Origin: Ekhidna lutea
Lineage (GTDB): Bacteria > Bacteroidota > Bacteroidia > Cytophagales > Cyclobacteriaceae
Direction: 5' to 3'
NCBI RefSeq assembly: GCF_900188325.1
Contig: NZ_FZPD01000003.1
Coordinates: 496,001-560,000 of the forward strand
DNA length: 64,000 bases
This document shows positions 34,615 through 46,993 of the stretch, piece after piece. Position numbers and translations under genes: made by a program. The notes under the pieces were generated by a model that was not told the origin of the DNA, did no database searches, and was given only the letters and a program-made list of their open reading frames with translations. Position 1 is the stretch's first letter. Each line of letters opens with the position of its first letter.

Positions 34615-35178
34615 ATGGAGCATAAGTGGTACGTAGTAAGAGCCGTTAGTGGCAAGGAAAAGAAAGTCAAAGAAGCTATTGAGAACGAGGTAGTTCGTCA
34701 GGAGCTTTCAGACTATATCCCTCAGGTACTTATCCCTTCGGAGAAAGTATATGAGATGCGTAACGGCAAAAAAAGAGTAAGAGAAAGAAACTTCTTTCCA
34801 GGGTATGTATTGATCCAAGCAGACTTCTCCAATGGTGAGGTACAGCACCTGGTTACGAATAAAGAGCTAATTCCGAATGTGATCGGCTTTCTAGGATCCA
34901 CCGGAAGTAGCACAACAAAAGATCCAATTCCTTTGAGACAAGCTGAGGTCAATAGAATCCTTGGTAAAGTAGATGAGGTTGAGGAGTATGAAGAGAAGCT
35001 TGATACCCCATTCATAGTGGGTGAAAGTGTGAAAGTGATGGACGGTCCCTTTAGTGGCTTCACGGGTACAGTAGAGGAGGTATTTGAGGATCGTAAGAAG
35101 CTTAATGTTACGGTTAAGATTTTTGGCAGAAATACACCTGTCGAATTGAATTATATACAGGTAGAAAAAGAAGATTAA
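34615..35178 (+). CDS. nusG: Transcription antitermination factor NusG
   Basis: The NGN domain (KWYVVRAVSGKEKKVKEAIE, then FFPGYVLIQ) binds RNA polymerase, and the C-terminal KOW domain (VKVMDGPFSGFTGTVEEVF) contacts Rho or S10. At 187 residues it has no extra insert. It sits in the secE-nusG-rplKAJL order. Confidence 0.97.
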   Translation: MEHKWYVVRAVSGKEKKVKEAIENEVVRQELSDYIPQVLIPSEKVYEMRNGKKRVRERNFFPGYVLIQADFSNGEVQHLVTNKELIPNVIGFLGSTGSSTTKDPIPLRQAEVNRILGKVDEVEEYEEKLDTPFIVGESVKVMDGPFSGFTGTVEEVFEDRKKLNVTVKIFGRNTPVELNYIQVEKED

Positions 35179-35190
35179 TAAGGTAAAAAA

Positions 35191-35634
35191 ATGGCTAAAG
35201 AAATAACAGGCTATTTGAAATTACAGATTCGTGGAGGTGCGGCTAATCCGTCACCACCGGTAGGACCTGCGCTTGGTGCTAAGGGTCTGAATATCATGGA
35301 CTTCTGTAAGCAATTTAACGCAAGAACTCAGGATAAGCCAGGACAGCTTCTTCCGGTTGTTGTTACTATATATGCTGACAAGTCTTTTGACTTTGTAATT
35401 AAAACACCTCCGGCTGCAGCTCTATTAATGGAGGCAGCTAAGTTGAAGAAAGGATCTTCCGAGCCAAACCGTGTGAAAGTAGGTTCTGTATCATGGGATC
35501 AGGTAAAAACAATTGCCGAAACCAAGATGCCGGATTTGAATGCATTCAATATTGAGGCTGCTATGAGAGTGGTAGCTGGTACTGCAAGAAGCATGGGTGT
35601 GAAAATTTCAGGTAAAGCCCCTTGGGCAAATTAA
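35191..35634 (+). CDS. rplK: 50S ribosomal protein L11
   Basis: The N-terminal glycine/proline-rich loop ([20 protein letters not shown]) and the C-terminal rRNA-binding domain are typical; 147 aa. It forms the GTPase-associated centre with 23S rRNA. It is 12 bases from nusG, and rplA follows directly. Confidence 0.98.
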   Translation: MAKEITGYLKLQIRGGAANPSPPVGPALGAKGLNIMDFCKQFNARTQDKPGQLLPVVVTIYADKSFDFVIKTPPAAALLMEAAKLKKGSSEPNRVKVGSVSWDQVKTIAETKMPDLNAFNIEAAMRVVAGTARSMGVKISGKAPWAN

Positions 35635-35643
35635 TATTTGGTA

Positions 35644-36342
35644 ATGGGAAAGCTTACAAAAAATCAAAAGAAAGCTCAGGAACTGTTAGAGGTTGGGAAA
35701 GAGTATTCTTTGGAGGAAGCGTCAAAGCTTGTAAAGGATATCACTTTTGCAAAATTTGATTCTTCTGTAGATATCGACATCCGTTTGGGTGTAGATCCAA
35801 AGAAAGCTGACCAGATGGTCCGTGGAGTAGTGTCACTTCCTCATGGCGTAGGAAAAGACGTGAAGGTTTTGGTGCTATGCACACCTGATAAAGAGCAAGA
35901 AGCAAAAGATGCTGGTGCTGATCATGTTGGATTGGATGATTACGTGAAGAAGATCGAAGGAGGATGGACAGATATTGATGTAATTATCACAATGCCTACT
36001 GTGATGGCACAAGTAGGTAAACTCGGACGGGTTCTAGGACCTAGAGGTTTGATGCCTAATCCAAAGTCTGGAACAGTGACAATGGATATCGGACAGGCAG
36101 TAAAAGAAGTGAAAGCTGGTAAGATTGACTTTAAAGTAGACAAGTTTGGAATTATCCATACGAGTGTAGGAAAAGTTTCCTTCGATGCAGATAAGATCAA
36201 GGACAATGTCTTAGAGATGGTTCAGACTGTTTCTAAACTGAAGCCTGCATCTGCGAAGGGAACATATTTCAGGTCGATCACGCTATCATCAACGATGAGT
36301 AGCGGCATAGCAATTGATAAAAGTAGCATAGCGAATATTTAA
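35644..36342 (+). CDS. rplA: 50S ribosomal protein L1
   Basis: This 232-residue protein has [20 protein letters not shown] near the N-terminus and the signature [18 protein letters not shown] (about 128-145). L1 forms the stalk at the E site and in many bacteria represses its own operon by binding the mRNA. The ATG at 35644 is preferred to a TTG two codons upstream. Confidence 0.97.
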   Translation: MGKLTKNQKKAQELLEVGKEYSLEEASKLVKDITFAKFDSSVDIDIRLGVDPKKADQMVRGVVSLPHGVGKDVKVLVLCTPDKEQEAKDAGADHVGLDDYVKKIEGGWTDIDVIITMPTVMAQVGKLGRVLGPRGLMPNPKSGTVTMDIGQAVKEVKAGKIDFKVDKFGIIHTSVGKVSFDADKIKDNVLEMVQTVSKLKPASAKGTYFRSITLSSTMSSGIAIDKSSIANI

Positions 36343-36347
36343 TAGTT

Positions 36348-36878
36348 ATGACACGACAAGACAAAGCACAACTAATAAGTGACCTTACTGAAAAGTTAAA
36401 GGAAACAGATCATTTCTATATAGCTGACACTTCTGGACTCACAGTAGCTCAGATCAATAAGTTTAGAGAAATGTGCTTCAATAAAGGAGTTGAATATAAG
36501 CTTGTGAAAAACACGCTTATCAAGAAGGCCCTTGAGAATGTAGATGGAGATTATTCGTCTTTAGACGAAGTGTTGAAGGGTACATCTGGCATTATGTTCG
36601 TAAACGAAACTGCCAATGCTCCTGCGAAGATTATCAAAGAATTCAAAAAAGCGGATTCTAACGATAGACCGAAATTCAAGGCTGCTTCCATAGACTCGGA
36701 TTTATTTATTGGTGAAGATCAACTAGGCGCACTTGCTAGCTTGAAATCTAAGCAAGAGCTTATTGGCGATATCGTCACCCTATTGCAATCACCTGCTAAG
36801 AATGTACTTACTCTACTTCAGAGTGGAGAGCACAAGCTTGCTGGTATTGTTAAAACACTTTCAGAAAGAGAGAATTAA
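36348..36878 (+). CDS. rplJ: 50S ribosomal protein L10
   Basis: The N-terminal rRNA-binding domain (LTEKLKETDHFYIADTSGLT, FNKGVEYKLVKNTLIKKAL) is followed by a C-terminal helix that anchors L7/L12 dimers; 176 aa. It starts 5 bases after rplA. No separate promoter is seen. Confidence 0.96.
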   Translation: MTRQDKAQLISDLTEKLKETDHFYIADTSGLTVAQINKFREMCFNKGVEYKLVKNTLIKKALENVDGDYSSLDEVLKGTSGIMFVNETANAPAKIIKEFKKADSNDRPKFKAASIDSDLFIGEDQLGALASLKSKQELIGDIVTLLQSPAKNVLTLLQSGEHKLAGIVKTLSEREN

Positions 36879-36909
36879 AAATTTTTAAACAGAATTAACA
36901 CTTAATAAA

Positions 36910-37293
36910 ATGGCGGATTTAAAAGAATTTGCAGAGCAATTAGTTAACCTTTCAGTTAAAGAGGTAAACGAACTAGCTAATATCCTTAAAGACGAGTATG
37001 GCATTGAGCCTGCTGCAGCTGCTGGACCTGTTATGGTTGCTGGTGCTGCTGGTGGCGATGGTGAAGGTGGAGCTGAAGAGAAATCTTCATTCGACGTGAT
37101 CCTTAAAGCTCCAGGTGGTGCAAAACTTGCGATCGTTAAGTTAGTGAAAGAACTTACTGGACTAGGCCTTAAAGAAGCAAAAGAGCTTGTTGACGGTGCT
37201 CCTAAGCCAGTGAAAGAAGGAATCGCTAAGGACGAAGCTGAAGCATTGAAAAAGCAGCTTGAAGAAGCTGGTGCTGAAGTAGAATTAAAGTAA
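36910..37293 (+). CDS. rplL: 50S ribosomal protein L7/L12
   Basis: This acidic 127-residue protein has an N-terminal dimerisation helix, an Ala/Gly-rich hinge (about 37-56) and the C-terminal factor-binding domain ([20 protein letters not shown]). It recruits translational GTPases. A strong hairpin follows before rpoB. Confidence 0.98.
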   Translation: MADLKEFAEQLVNLSVKEVNELANILKDEYGIEPAAAAGPVMVAGAAGGDGEGGAEEKSSFDVILKAPGGAKLAIVKLVKELTGLGLKEAKELVDGAPKPVKEGIAKDEAEALKKQLEEAGAEVELK

Positions 37294-37319
37294 TTAGCAC
37301 ATAATACCAAAGGTTTAGG

Positions 37320-37364
37320 CCTGGCTCCCTCCCGAAATTTTCGGGATCAGGGATCAGGTCTTTT
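37320..37364 (+). terminator. Terminator or attenuator between rplL and rpoB
   Basis: A long stem combines TCCCGAAA/TTTCGGGA (37330-37346) with outer CCTG.TCCCT and AGGGATCAGG arms, followed by TCTTTT. No promoter is evident between it and rpoB, so partial read-through is likely, setting the ratio of polymerase to ribosomal protein. Confidence 0.75.
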
Positions 37365-37426
37365 CCTGTTTGTATATGATGCTAAACGTTCTTTTTCAAT
37401 TTTTATAAACTAAAACTCCGTAAGCT

Positions 37427-40400
37427 TTGGCTAACAACAATAACGCGAGAATTAACTTCTCCTCAATAAAATCAGTTATTGATTATCCGGATTTCCTGGA
37501 TGTACAATTAAAGTCATTTGTTGATTTTTTCCAGCTTGACACACCCGCTGAGCATAAAGAAGGTGAAGGCCTTTACAAGGTGTTTATGGAAAACTTTCCA
37601 ATCACGGATTCCAGAGAGAACTTCGTATTGGAGTTTGTGGACTATACAGTAGATCCTCCAAAATACAGCATTCAAGAGTGTATTGAAAGAGGATTGACGT
37701 ACTCAGTTCCACTAAAAGCAAAACTTCGTCTGCTTTGTAACGACGAAGAAAATGAAGAATTTGAAACGATCGAGCAAGAGGTATTCCTTGGGAATATCCC
37801 GTATATGACGGAAAAAGGCTCATTCGTAATCAATGGTGCTGAGCGTGTAATTGTTTCACAGCTACACAGATCACCAGGTGTGTTCTTTGCTCAAAGCAAG
37901 CACACAAATGGTACGCTTTTATATAGTGCCAGAATTATTCCATTCAAGGGGTCTTGGATTGAATTTGCTACAGACGTTAACAACGTGATGTATGCATACA
38001 TTGATCGTAAGAAAAAGTTTCCTATTACGACACTTTTAAGATCTATTGGGTACGGATCTGATAAAGAAATTCTTGATCTTTTCGGTCTTTCAGAAGAAAT
38101 CGATGCGACTGAAAAGGAACTTAAGAAAGTAATTGATCGAAGACTAGCGGCCAGAGTACTTAGAACCTGGACGGAGGATTTCGTAGATGAAGATACCGGT
38201 GAGGTTGTTTCTATTGATAGAAACGAAGTAGTACTTGAGCGTGATAGCATGATCACTGAGGATGATATTGAGACGATTATTGAGTCTGGCTCAAAATCGA
38301 TCATCATCCACAGAAAAGATGTGAATATTGCTGAATATTCAATCGTTTATAACACACTACAAAAAGATAACTCAAACTCTGAAAAAGAAGCAGTTGAGCA
38401 GATTTATCGTCAGTTGAGAAATACGGAGGCTCCTGACGAACAAACTGCGCGTGATATTATCACCAGTTTATTCTTCTCAGATAAGCGATATGATCTTGGA
38501 GAAGTAGGACGATACAGAATCAATAAGAAATTAGGTATTGATACCGATTGGGATCGAAGAGTATTATCAACAGAAGACATTATTCTGATTGTAAAATACT
38601 TGATCGGTCTGATCAACAGTAAAGCAGTGGTTGATGATATTGACCACTTGAGTAACAGAAGGGTACGAACAGTAGGGGAGCAGCTTTACTCTCAGTTTGG
38701 TGTTGGACTTGCGAGAATGGCAAGAACAATCCGAGAGCGAATGAACGTTCGAGACAATGAAGACTTTAAACCGGTTGACTTGATCAACGCGAGAACATTG
38801 TCTTCAGTAATCAACTCATTCTTTGGTACAAACCAGCTATCTCAGTTCATGGATCAAACGAATCCACTTGCTGAGGTAACACACAAAAGAAGAATGTCTG
38901 CACTAGGGCCAGGTGGTCTCTCAAGAGAAAGAGCAGGTTTCGAGGTTCGAGATGTTCACTACACACACTACGGTAGACTTTGTACCATTGAAACGCCAGA
39001 GGGTCCAAACATTGGGCTGATTTCCTCTCTTTGTGTTCACGCAAAAGTGAACCAAATGGGATTCATCGAAACTCCATATAGAGAGGTAGGAAAAGGTACA
39101 GTAGATATGTCTGGTAATGTAAAATACCTGACAGCAGAAGAAGAAGATACCCACAACATTGCGCAGGCAAATGCGCCATTGTCTGATAAGGGTAAATTCC
39201 TGAATGATAAAATTAAGGCACGATTTGAAGGTGACTTCCCGCTTTGTAGCGAAGAAGAAGTAACCTACATGGATGTAGCTCCTAACCAGATTGTGTCAGT
39301 AGCAGCTTCCATGATTCCATTCCTTGAGCACGATGATGCGAACAGGGCATTGATGGGATCAAACATGCAGCGTCAAGCGGTTCCTTTGATGAGACCTCAG
39401 GCTCCTATTGTAGGAACAGGTCTTGAAGAGCGAGTAGCGCTTGACTCCAGGGCATTGATCAGAGCAGAAGGCGATGGTGTGATCGAATATGTTGATGCAA
39501 CGAAGATTACAGTAAAATATGATCTATCTGAAGATCAGCAGGTCATTTCGTTTAATGACGCAGTTGTAACTTATGATTTGGTGAAGTTCAGAAGAACAAA
39601 CCAGGACACATGTATCAACCTGAAGCCGATCGTTCAAAAAGGAGATAAAGTAAAGCAAGGTCAGGCTCTATGTGATGGATTCGCAACGGAGAAAGGTGAG
39701 CTTGCATTGGGTATCAATATGCAGGTGGCCTTCATGCCATGGCAGGGATACAACTTTGAGGATGCAATTGTAATCTCGGAACGAGTAGTACGTGAAGACA
39801 TCTTCACATCTATTCACATTGATGAATTTGAACTTGAAGTAAGAGATACGAAGCGAGGTGAAGAAGAGCTTACAAGTGAAATTCCAAACGTTTCCGAAGA
39901 GGCAGTTAAAAACCTTGACGAAAACGGAATCATTCGAACAGGAGCAGAGATTAAAGAGGGAGACATTCTTATCGGTAAGATCACGCCAAAAGGAGAGTCT
40001 GATCCAACGCCGGAAGAAAAACTGCTAAGAGCGATCTTCGGTGATAAAGCTGGTGATGTTAAAGATGCTTCATTGAAAGCTTCTCCTTCATTGAAAGGAG
40101 TAGTCATTGACACCAAGCTTTTCTCTCGACCTAAGAAAGATAAAGATGTAAGAGCACGCGCTAAGAAAGAAGTTGAACTACTTAAGAACAAGTACAGTCA
40201 GCAGCTTTCTGAGGCAAGAGCGACGATGATCGACAAAATCGCTAAACTTCTTGAAGGCAAAACTTGCCAGGGAATCAAGCACAAGTTTGGTGAAGAGGTA
40301 ATGAGCAAAGGGGTGAAGTTCTCTAAGAAGAATATCGAAGCGAACCTATTCCCTCCTAAGAATAAGTACAGAGACGAGAGTAATTACAATGTGCCGGAAG

Positions 40401-41296
40401 AGGCGAATTTGATCTCTGACTTGGTCATTGAGAAGTGGGTAGCTGATGATAAGACCAATGAGCTTGTATTCAAGTTGATTAAAAACTACATCGGTTATAG
40501 AAACGATATTTCAGGACACTTCAAGAGAGAAAGATTCACTCTTGAAGTTGGAGATGAACTTCCTGCAGGAATCGTTCAGCTTGCTAAAGTTTATGTAGCT
40601 AAGAAGCGTAAACTGCAAGTTGGAGATAAGATGGCAGGTCGTCACGGTAACAAAGGGGTAGTAGCTAAGATTGTTCGGGAAGAAGATATGCCATTCATGG
40701 AAGATGGTACACCTGTTGATATTGTACTTAACCCACTTGGTGTACCATCAAGGATGAATATCGGTCAGATTTATGAAACAGTCCTTGGATGGGCTGGATT
40801 GAAGATGGGAAGAAAATATGCAACGCCAATTTTTGATGGTGCTTCTGAAGAAGAGGTACAGAAAGAATTGAAAGATGCAGGTCTTCCTGATTTTGGTAGA
40901 ACCTATCTATATGATGGTTTAACTGGTGAGCGTTTTGATCAGCCGGTGACTGTAGGTGTGATTTACATGCTGAAACTTGGTCACTTGGTAGATGACAAGA
41001 TGCACGCAAGGAGCATTGGTCCATACTCACTTATTACTCAGCAGCCGCTTGGTGGTAAAGCGCAGTTTGGAGGTCAGCGTTTCGGAGAGATGGAGGTATG
41101 GGCACTGGAAGCATTCGGTGCAGCCAACGTGCTTCAGGAAATCCTTACTATCAAATCCGATGATGTAATTGGTAGAGCAAAAGCTTATGAAGCGATCGTG
41201 AAAGGCGAGAACATGAATAAGCCGAACATTCCGGAATCATTCAATGTATTGATACATGAATTGAGAGGATTGGCTCTTGAAATTACTTTGGACTAA
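37427..41296 (+). CDS. rpoB: RNA polymerase beta subunit
   Basis: The 1289-residue beta subunit shows the rifampicin-pocket region ([19 protein letters not shown], then [19 protein letters not shown]) and the C-terminal [20 protein letters not shown]. The reading frame begins with TTG at 37427: TAA at 37421 closes the frame just upstream, and the next ATG would remove about 50 conserved residues including the [11 protein letters not shown] segment. So TTG is the start. It is 133 bases from rplL and 58 bases from rpoC. Confidence 0.98.
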   Translation: MANNNNARINFSSIKSVIDYPDFLDVQLKSFVDFFQLDTPAEHKEGEGLYKVFMENFPITDSRENFVLEFVDYTVDPPKYSIQECIERGLTYSVPLKAKLRLLCNDEENEEFETIEQEVFLGNIPYMTEKGSFVINGAERVIVSQLHRSPGVFFAQSKHTNGTLLYSARIIPFKGSWIEFATDVNNVMYAYIDRKKKFPITTLLRSIGYGSDKEILDLFGLSEEIDATEKELKKVIDRRLAARVLRTWTEDFVDEDTGEVVSIDRNEVVLERDSMITEDDIETIIESGSKSIIIHRKDVNIAEYSIVYNTLQKDNSNSEKEAVEQIYRQLRNTEAPDEQTARDIITSLFFSDKRYDLGEVGRYRINKKLGIDTDWDRRVLSTEDIILIVKYLIGLINSKAVVDDIDHLSNRRVRTVGEQLYSQFGVGLARMARTIRERMNVRDNEDFKPVDLINARTLSSVINSFFGTNQLSQFMDQTNPLAEVTHKRRMSALGPGGLSRERAGFEVRDVHYTHYGRLCTIETPEGPNIGLISSLCVHAKVNQMGFIETPYREVGKGTVDMSGNVKYLTAEEEDTHNIAQANAPLSDKGKFLNDKIKARFEGDFPLCSEEEVTYMDVAPNQIVSVAASMIPFLEHDDANRALMGSNMQRQAVPLMRPQAPIVGTGLEERVALDSRALIRAEGDGVIEYVDATKITVKYDLSEDQQVISFNDAVVTYDLVKFRRTNQDTCINLKPIVQKGDKVKQGQALCDGFATEKGELALGINMQVAFMPWQGYNFEDAIVISERVVREDIFTSIHIDEFELEVRDTKRGEEELTSEIPNVSEEAVKNLDENGIIRTGAEIKEGDILIGKITPKGESDPTPEEKLLRAIFGDKAGDVKDASLKASPSLKGVVIDTKLFSRPKKDKDVRARAKKEVELLKNKYSQQLSEARATMIDKIAKLLEGKTCQGIKHKFGEEVMSKGVKFSKKNIEANLFPPKNKYRDESNYNVPEEANLISDLVIEKWVADDKTNELVFKLIKNYIGYRNDISGHFKRERFTLEVGDELPAGIVQLAKVYVAKKRKLQVGDKMAGRHGNKGVVAKIVREEDMPFMEDGTPVDIVLNPLGVPSRMNIGQIYETVLGWAGLKMGRKYATPIFDGASEEEVQKELKDAGLPDFGRTYLYDGLTGERFDQPVTVGVIYMLKLGHLVDDKMHARSIGPYSLITQQPLGGKAQFGGQRFGEMEVWALEAFGAANVLQEILTIKSDDVIGRAKAYEAIVKGENMNKPNIPESFNVLIHELRGLALEITLD

Positions 41297-41315
41297 TTAA
41301 TTATTGACAATCATT

Positions 41316-41336
41316 CCCTGACCGTAAGCGTCAGGG
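41316..41336 (+). repeat. Intercistronic hairpin between rpoB and rpoC
   Basis: CCCTGAC-CGTAAGC-GTCAGGG, perfect 7-base arms, followed by GCTTTATT. The T tract is weak, so it may act as an attenuator or an RNA-stability element. Confidence 0.6.
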
Positions 41337-41354
41337 GCTTTATTGATATACAAC

Positions 41355-44300
41355 ATGGCGTTCAGAAAAAACAAAAAAATCCACAACGACTTCTCAAAGG
41401 TTACTATCAGCCTTGCTTCTCCGGAATCAATCCTGGAAAGCTCGCATGGTGAAGTAACTCAGCCGGAAACCATTAACTACAGGACTTATAAGCCTGAGAT
41501 GGGCGGCCTTTTCTGTGAGCGAATTTTCGGTCCGGTAAAAGACTGGGAGTGTCACTGTGGAAAATATAAAAGAATCCGTTACAAAGGCATCATCTGTGAT
41601 AGATGTGGTGTTGAAGTAACAGAGAAAAAAGTACGTAGAGAGCGAATGGGACACATCGAATTGGTGGTACCTGTTGCTCATATCTGGTATTTCAAGTCTT
41701 TACCAAATAAAATTGGTTACCTACTTGGCGTACCAACTAAGAAGTTGGATCAGATCATTTATTATGAACGATACATCGTGATCCAGCCGGGAGTTAAAGA
41801 AGAAGACGGAATCGCAAGACTCGATTTTCTGACTGAGGAAGAGTACCTTGACATTCTTGACAAGCTTCCTCGCGAAAACCAAATGTTGGATGATGATGAT
41901 CCAAACAAGTTCATCGCTATGATGGGTGCTGATGCACTCGAAATGCTTTTGGCAAGAACTAAATTGGACGAACTTTCTTACGAATTACGTCACCAGGCAG
42001 CAACCGATACTTCTCAGCAGAGAAAAGCGGAAGCATTGAAACGATTGAGGGTAGTTGAGGCATTCAGAGATGCGAAAACTCGAATCGATAACAGACCTGA
42101 GTGGATGATCGTGAAGATGGTTCCGGTAATCCCACCAGAATTGAGACCATTGGTGCCATTGGATGGTGGTCGATTTGCTACTTCTGACCTGAACGACTTA
42201 TACAGAAGAGTAATTATTCGAAACAATCGTCTGAAAAGACTGATAGATATTAAAGCTCCTGAAGTAATCCTTCGAAATGAGAAGAGAATGCTTCAGGAAG
42301 CAGTGGATTCACTTTTCGATAATTCAAGAAAAGTAAACGCTGTTCGATCTGATGGAAACAGAGCATTGAAGTCTTTAAGTGATATGCTTAAAGGTAAGCA
42401 AGGTCGTTTCCGTCAAAACTTATTAGGTAAAAGGGTTGACTATTCCGGTCGATCTGTAATCGTAGTAGGGCCTGAGTTGAAAATGCATGAGTGCGGTTTG
42501 CCAAAGAATATGGCGGCTGAGTTATTCAAGCCATTCATCATCAGGAAGTTGATCGAGCGTGGAATCGTTAAGACCGTAAAATCTGCGAAGAAAATTGTAG
42601 ATAGAAAAGATCCTGTCGTTTGGGATATCCTTGAAAATGTATTGAAAGGACATCCGGTATTACTTAACAGGGCACCTACACTTCACAGATTAGGTATTCA
42701 GGCTTTCCAGCCAAAATTGATTGAAGGAAAAGCAATTCAGCTTCACCCGTTAGCTTGTACAGCATTCAACGCTGACTTTGACGGTGACCAGATGGCGGTA
42801 CACGTTCCTCTTGGTCATGAGGCAATTCTTGAGGCTTCTTTATTGATGCTTTCTTCTCACAATATCCTGAATCCTGCAAACGGAGCTCCAATTGCGGTAC
42901 CTTCTCAGGATATGGTATTGGGTCTTTACTACATTACTAAAGGTCGAAGAAGCACGGATAAGGAGAAAGTGGCTGGAGAGGGTAGAATTTTCTATTCTCA
43001 TGAAGAAGTAATCATTGCTCTGAATGAAAAGCAGGTTTCTCAGCACGCTTACATAAAGGTGAGAACCAATGTGAGAAATGAGAAAGGCGAACTCGAGTCA
43101 AAAATTATCGAAACTGTTGCAGGGCGTGTACTTTTCAATGAGTCAGTACCAGAAGAAGTTGGTTTCGTAGATGAGCTTTTGACTAAGAAAAAGCTTCAAA
43201 AAATTATTTCCAATGTCTTCAAGATTGTAGGAATGGCCAGAACGGCTCATTTCCTTGATGATATCAAAGACCTTGGGTTTAAGATGGCTTATAAAGGTGG
43301 TCTTTCAATGGGACTTGATAACATCAACATCCCGGAAGAAAAAGAGAAGTTAGTAGCTCAGGCTAAAGAAGAAGTAGATGCTGTATGGCAAAACTATCTG
43401 ATGGGTCTGATCACAGATAATGAGCGTTACAACCAGGTAATTGACATCTGGACAAGAACGAACACTATGCTGACCAACTCGTTGATGACGCAGATGGAAG
43501 AAGATGATCAAGGCTTTAACTCGATTTACATGATGATGCACTCTGGTGCAAGGGGATCGAGAGAGCAGATTCGTCAGCTTGGAGGAATGAGAGGATTGAT
43601 GGCCAAGCCGCAGAAAAACCTTCAAGGTTCAGTTGGTGAGATCATTGAAAACCCAATTCTTTCAAACTTTAAAGAAGGACTTGATGTGATTGAGTACTTC
43701 ATTTCGACGCACGGTGCGAGAAAAGGACTAGCGGATACAGCTTTGAAGACTGCAGATGCGGGATACCTAACAAGACGTCTCGTAGATGTGGCACAGGATG
43801 TTGTAATTAATGAAGACGACTGTGGAACATTAAGAGGACTTTCCGTTTCTGCATTGAAGGATAATGAAGAAGTGGTAGAAGCATTATCTGAAAGAATTCT
43901 TGGGCGAGTTTCAGTACATGATATTTATGATCCAATTACAGAAGAGTTGGTGATTGAATCTGGTGCTGAGTTTACAGAGGAGATAGCTGATTATGTTGAT
44001 CAGTCCAGCATTGAAGAAGTTGAAATCAGATCGGTATTAACTTGTGAGACTCGTCAGGGAGTTTGTGCTAAATGTTATGGACGTAACCTTTCTACTGGTA
44101 AGATGTCACATGTAGGTGAGTCTGTTGGAGTTATAGCAGCCCAGTCTATTGGTGAGCCCGGTACTCAGCTTACACTGAGAACATTCCACGTAGGGGGTAC
44201 TGCATCCAATATTGCCGTTGATGCAAACATCAAAGCGAAGTTTGATGGTGTGATTGAATTTGATGAGTTGAGAACAGTGAAATCGACCGATGACGATGGC

Positions 44301-45665
44301 AATAAGATCGAGGTAGTGATGGGACGTTCAGGTGAAATTAAGATCTTGGACGCTAAGAAAGAAAAAGTATTGATCTCCAACCACGTTCCTTACGGCGCAA
44401 TCCTAAAGGTGAAAGATGGTGGTAAAGTGGCAAAGGGTGATGAACTCTGCTACTGGGATCCATATAATGCAGTGATCATGTCTGAGTTTGAAGGAACGAC
44501 CTCATTCGACTCAATCATAGAAGGTGTTACTTTCAAGGAAGAGTCTGATGAGCAGACTGGGCACAGAGAGAAAGTGATCATCGATACAAAAGATAAGACG
44601 AAGAACCCTGCAATTGAGGTTGTTGGAAAAGATGGTTCTACTGAGAAAGCATATAACATTCCAGTAGGAGCACACTTAGCAGTTGAGGCTGGTGACAAGA
44701 TCAAGCCAGGTCAGGTTTTAGCTAAGATTCCAAGAAAAACCGGTAAGTCGAGAGATATTACAGGGGGTCTTCCAAGAGTTACTGAGCTATTTGAGGCAAG
44801 AAATCCTTCGAACCCTGCTGTGGTGAGTGAAATTGATGGCGTGGTAGAGTACGGTGGAATCAAGCGAGGTAACCGAGAAATTTACATTGAGTCGAAAGAC
44901 GGTGTGAAAAAACGTTACATGGTGCCACTTTCTAAGCACATTTTGGTTCAGGATAATGATTATGTGCGAGCTGGTGATGCACTTTCTGATGGAGCAATTA
45001 CTCCGGCAGATATTCTAAAGATTAAAGGGCCAACAGCAGTTCAGGAATACTTGGTGAATGAAATTCAGGAAGTGTACCGACTACAAGGTGTGAAGATTAA
45101 TGATAAGCACATCGAGGCGATCGTTCGTCAGATGATGCAGAAGGTTGTTATTGAGAATCCGGGAGATACAAGCTTCCTGACAAATCAGTTGGCTGATCGT
45201 TTTGCTTTCATGGAGGAAAATGACAGCATCCTTGATAAGAAGGTGGTTGTTGATCCGGGAGATTCTGCAAACTACAAAGCAGGTCAGATTATTGACGCCA
45301 GAAGTTTGAGAGATGAAATTTCTAACTTGAAGCGACGTGATTTGAAACCAATAGTGGTAAGAGATGCAGAGCCTGCAACGGGTAAACCAACACTTCAAGG
45401 TATTACACAGGCGTCACTTGGTACTGAGAGCTTCATTTCTGCAGCATCGTTCCAGGAGACTACCAAGGTACTAAGCGAAGCATCCATTAAAGGAAAAGCA
45501 GATACGCTTATTGGATTGAAGGAAAATGTGATTGTTGGGCACTTGATCCCAGCAGGAACTGGAATTAGAGAACACCAGAAATACATCGTAAATTCTCAGG
45601 AAGAATACGAAAAACTGGTATCCTCTAAAGAGGAGTTTGAATCGAAGGAAGTAGAAGAAGCTTAA
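41355..45665 (+). CDS. rpoC: RNA polymerase beta' subunit
   Basis: This 1436-residue protein has the N-terminal zinc ribbon ([20 protein letters not shown]), the catalytic NADFDGDQM loop (nucleotides about 42769-42795) and the second zinc cluster ([13 protein letters not shown]). The ATG at 41355 ([13 protein letters not shown]) is chosen over a TTG four codons upstream. A DUF3467 gene follows 4 bases later. Confidence 0.98.
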   Translation: MAFRKNKKIHNDFSKVTISLASPESILESSHGEVTQPETINYRTYKPEMGGLFCERIFGPVKDWECHCGKYKRIRYKGIICDRCGVEVTEKKVRRERMGHIELVVPVAHIWYFKSLPNKIGYLLGVPTKKLDQIIYYERYIVIQPGVKEEDGIARLDFLTEEEYLDILDKLPRENQMLDDDDPNKFIAMMGADALEMLLARTKLDELSYELRHQAATDTSQQRKAEALKRLRVVEAFRDAKTRIDNRPEWMIVKMVPVIPPELRPLVPLDGGRFATSDLNDLYRRVIIRNNRLKRLIDIKAPEVILRNEKRMLQEAVDSLFDNSRKVNAVRSDGNRALKSLSDMLKGKQGRFRQNLLGKRVDYSGRSVIVVGPELKMHECGLPKNMAAELFKPFIIRKLIERGIVKTVKSAKKIVDRKDPVVWDILENVLKGHPVLLNRAPTLHRLGIQAFQPKLIEGKAIQLHPLACTAFNADFDGDQMAVHVPLGHEAILEASLLMLSSHNILNPANGAPIAVPSQDMVLGLYYITKGRRSTDKEKVAGEGRIFYSHEEVIIALNEKQVSQHAYIKVRTNVRNEKGELESKIIETVAGRVLFNESVPEEVGFVDELLTKKKLQKIISNVFKIVGMARTAHFLDDIKDLGFKMAYKGGLSMGLDNINIPEEKEKLVAQAKEEVDAVWQNYLMGLITDNERYNQVIDIWTRTNTMLTNSLMTQMEEDDQGFNSIYMMMHSGARGSREQIRQLGGMRGLMAKPQKNLQGSVGEIIENPILSNFKEGLDVIEYFISTHGARKGLADTALKTADAGYLTRRLVDVAQDVVINEDDCGTLRGLSVSALKDNEEVVEALSERILGRVSVHDIYDPITEELVIESGAEFTEEIADYVDQSSIEEVEIRSVLTCETRQGVCAKCYGRNLSTGKMSHVGESVGVIAAQSIGEPGTQLTLRTFHVGGTASNIAVDANIKAKFDGVIEFDELRTVKSTDDDGNKIEVVMGRSGEIKILDAKKEKVLISNHVPYGAILKVKDGGKVAKGDELCYWDPYNAVIMSEFEGTTSFDSIIEGVTFKEESDEQTGHREKVIIDTKDKTKNPAIEVVGKDGSTEKAYNIPVGAHLAVEAGDKIKPGQVLAKIPRKTGKSRDITGGLPRVTELFEARNPSNPAVVSEIDGVVEYGGIKRGNREIYIESKDGVKKRYMVPLSKHILVQDNDYVRAGDALSDGAITPADILKIKGPTAVQEYLVNEIQEVYRLQGVKINDKHIEAIVRQMMQKVVIENPGDTSFLTNQLADRFAFMEENDSILDKKVVVDPGDSANYKAGQIIDARSLRDEISNLKRRDLKPIVVRDAEPATGKPTLQGITQASLGTESFISAASFQETTKVLSEASIKGKADTLIGLKENVIVGHLIPAGTGIREHQKYIVNSQEEYEKLVSSKEEFESKEVEEA

Positions 45666-45669
45666 GGTT

Positions 45670-46011
45670 ATGAGCGACGATCAGAAAAAGAAAGACGATT
45701 CAAAGATTCAAAAGGATAATCAGATCAACATAGAGCTCTCGGAGGAAACTGCCGAGGGCATCTATGCTAATCTGGCCATGATTGCTCATTCGAGTAGTGA
45801 ATTTGTTATCGACTTTATTCGACTGATGCCTGGTGTTCCTAAAGCCAAAGTAAAATCAAGAATTGTAGTAACTCCTGAGCATGCTAAAAGGCTTTTGAAT
45901 GCCCTTCAGGACAATATCCAGAAGTATGAAGCCAACTTTGGGGAGGTTAAGCAAACAGAAGAAACACCAAAATTCCCGATGAATTTTGGCGGAACAATGG
46001 GGGAGGCATGA
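45670..46011 (+). CDS. DUF3467 family protein
   Basis: The 113-residue protein has a charged N-terminus and the core ANLAMIAHSSSEFVIDFIRL...VKSRIVVTPEHAKRLLNAL of DUF3467, a small conserved family of unknown function. In Bacteroidota it is habitually encoded directly after rpoC, here with a 4-base gap, so a role close to transcription is plausible. It has no signal peptide or membrane segment. The C-terminus is proline/glycine-rich and probably flexible. Confidence 0.85.
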   Translation: MSDDQKKKDDSKIQKDNQINIELSEETAEGIYANLAMIAHSSSEFVIDFIRLMPGVPKAKVKSRIVVTPEHAKRLLNALQDNIQKYEANFGEVKQTEETPKFPMNFGGTMGEA

Positions 46012-46063
46012 GCCACTCATTTACAGATTCTAAAAATATCCCCGTTAAATCATCTTTTAACTT

Positions 46064-46093
46064 TTTGATATAATCACAATATATCTATCTTTG
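46064..46093 (+). promoter_or_regulatory. Promoter of rpsL-rpsG-fusA-rpsJ
   Basis: TTTG at 46064-46067, 18 bases, TATCTTTG at 46086-46093. The 119-base gap after the DUF3467 gene holds this promoter and the inverted repeat. Confidence 0.8.
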
Positions 46094-46113
46094 CGTTCCC
46101 AAATTTTGGGACG
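46094..46113 (+). repeat. 5'-proximal inverted repeat before rpsL
   Basis: CGTTCCC-AAATTTT-GGGACG begins immediately after the -7 element (one unpaired T). Confidence 0.5.
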
Positions 46114-46130
46114 ATTAGAAATTATAGCGT

Positions 46131-46505
46131 ATGCCAACTATACAACAATTAGTAAGGAAGGGTAGAAAGAAATTGACTTCAAAGTCTAAATCCCCAGCAC
46201 TGGACTCTTGTCCACAGCGAAGAGGAGTATGTACGCGTGTATATACTACCACTCCTAAGAAGCCTAACTCTGCAATGAGAAAAGTAGCAAGGGTACGACT
46301 TACCAATGGGAAAGAAGTGAATGCTTACATTCCGGGAGAAGGTCACAACTTGCAGGAACACTCAATTGTTCTTATCAGAGGTGGTAGAGTAAAGGATTTA
46401 CCGGGAGTAAGATACCACATCATTAGAGGTGCGTTAGATACTGCTGGAGTGAATGGACGTCTACAAAGAAGATCTAAATACGGCGCTAAGCGACCTAAAA
46501 AATAA
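46131..46505 (+). CDS. rpsL: 30S ribosomal protein S12
   Basis: The 124-residue protein has the decoding-site segments [18 protein letters not shown] and [11 protein letters not shown], the lysine-containing loops where streptomycin resistance changes arise in other bacteria. K is present at the usual PKKPNS position. rpsG follows 12 bases later. Confidence 0.98.
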   Translation: MPTIQQLVRKGRKKLTSKSKSPALDSCPQRRGVCTRVYTTTPKKPNSAMRKVARVRLTNGKEVNAYIPGEGHNLQEHSIVLIRGGRVKDLPGVRYHIIRGALDTAGVNGRLQRRSKYGAKRPKK

Positions 46506-46517
46506 TTTTCAGGAGAA

Positions 46518-46985
46518 ATGAGAAAAGCAAAACCAAAAAAGAGATACATCCTGCCTGATCCGATTTATCAGGACACACTTGTAACCAAGTTTGTTAACAA
46601 TCTGATGTTGGATGGCAAGAAGAGTATTTCTTACAGTATTTTCTACAATGCAATCAATCAAGTAGAAGAGAAGACAGGTGAAAGTGGCCTTGAAACATGG
46701 AAGACGGCACTTAGTAACATTATGCCATCTGTAGAAGTAAAGGCAAGAAGAGTTGGTGGTGCCAATTTCCAGGTACCTATCGAAGTTCGACCAGACAGAA
46801 AAATCGCTCTTGGTATAAAATGGATGATCAAATACGCGAGACTAAGAGGTGAAAAAACCATGCAGGATCGATTGGCACAAGAAATAATCGCCGCATCAAA
46901 AGGTGAAGGAGCCGCTGTGAAGAAAAAAGATGATATGCACAGAATGGCAGAAGCGAATAAAGCATTCTCACACTTCAGATTCTAA
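46518..46985 (+). CDS. rpsG: 30S ribosomal protein S7
   Basis: The 155-residue protein begins [18 protein letters not shown] and has the rRNA-binding [19 protein letters not shown]. It nucleates assembly of the 30S head. fusA starts 8 bases after its stop. Confidence 0.98.
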   Translation: MRKAKPKKRYILPDPIYQDTLVTKFVNNLMLDGKKSISYSIFYNAINQVEEKTGESGLETWKTALSNIMPSVEVKARRVGGANFQVPIEVRPDRKIALGIKWMIKYARLRGEKTMQDRLAQEIIAASKGEGAAVKKKDDMHRMAEANKAFSHFRF

Positions 46986-46993
46986 GAACCAAA

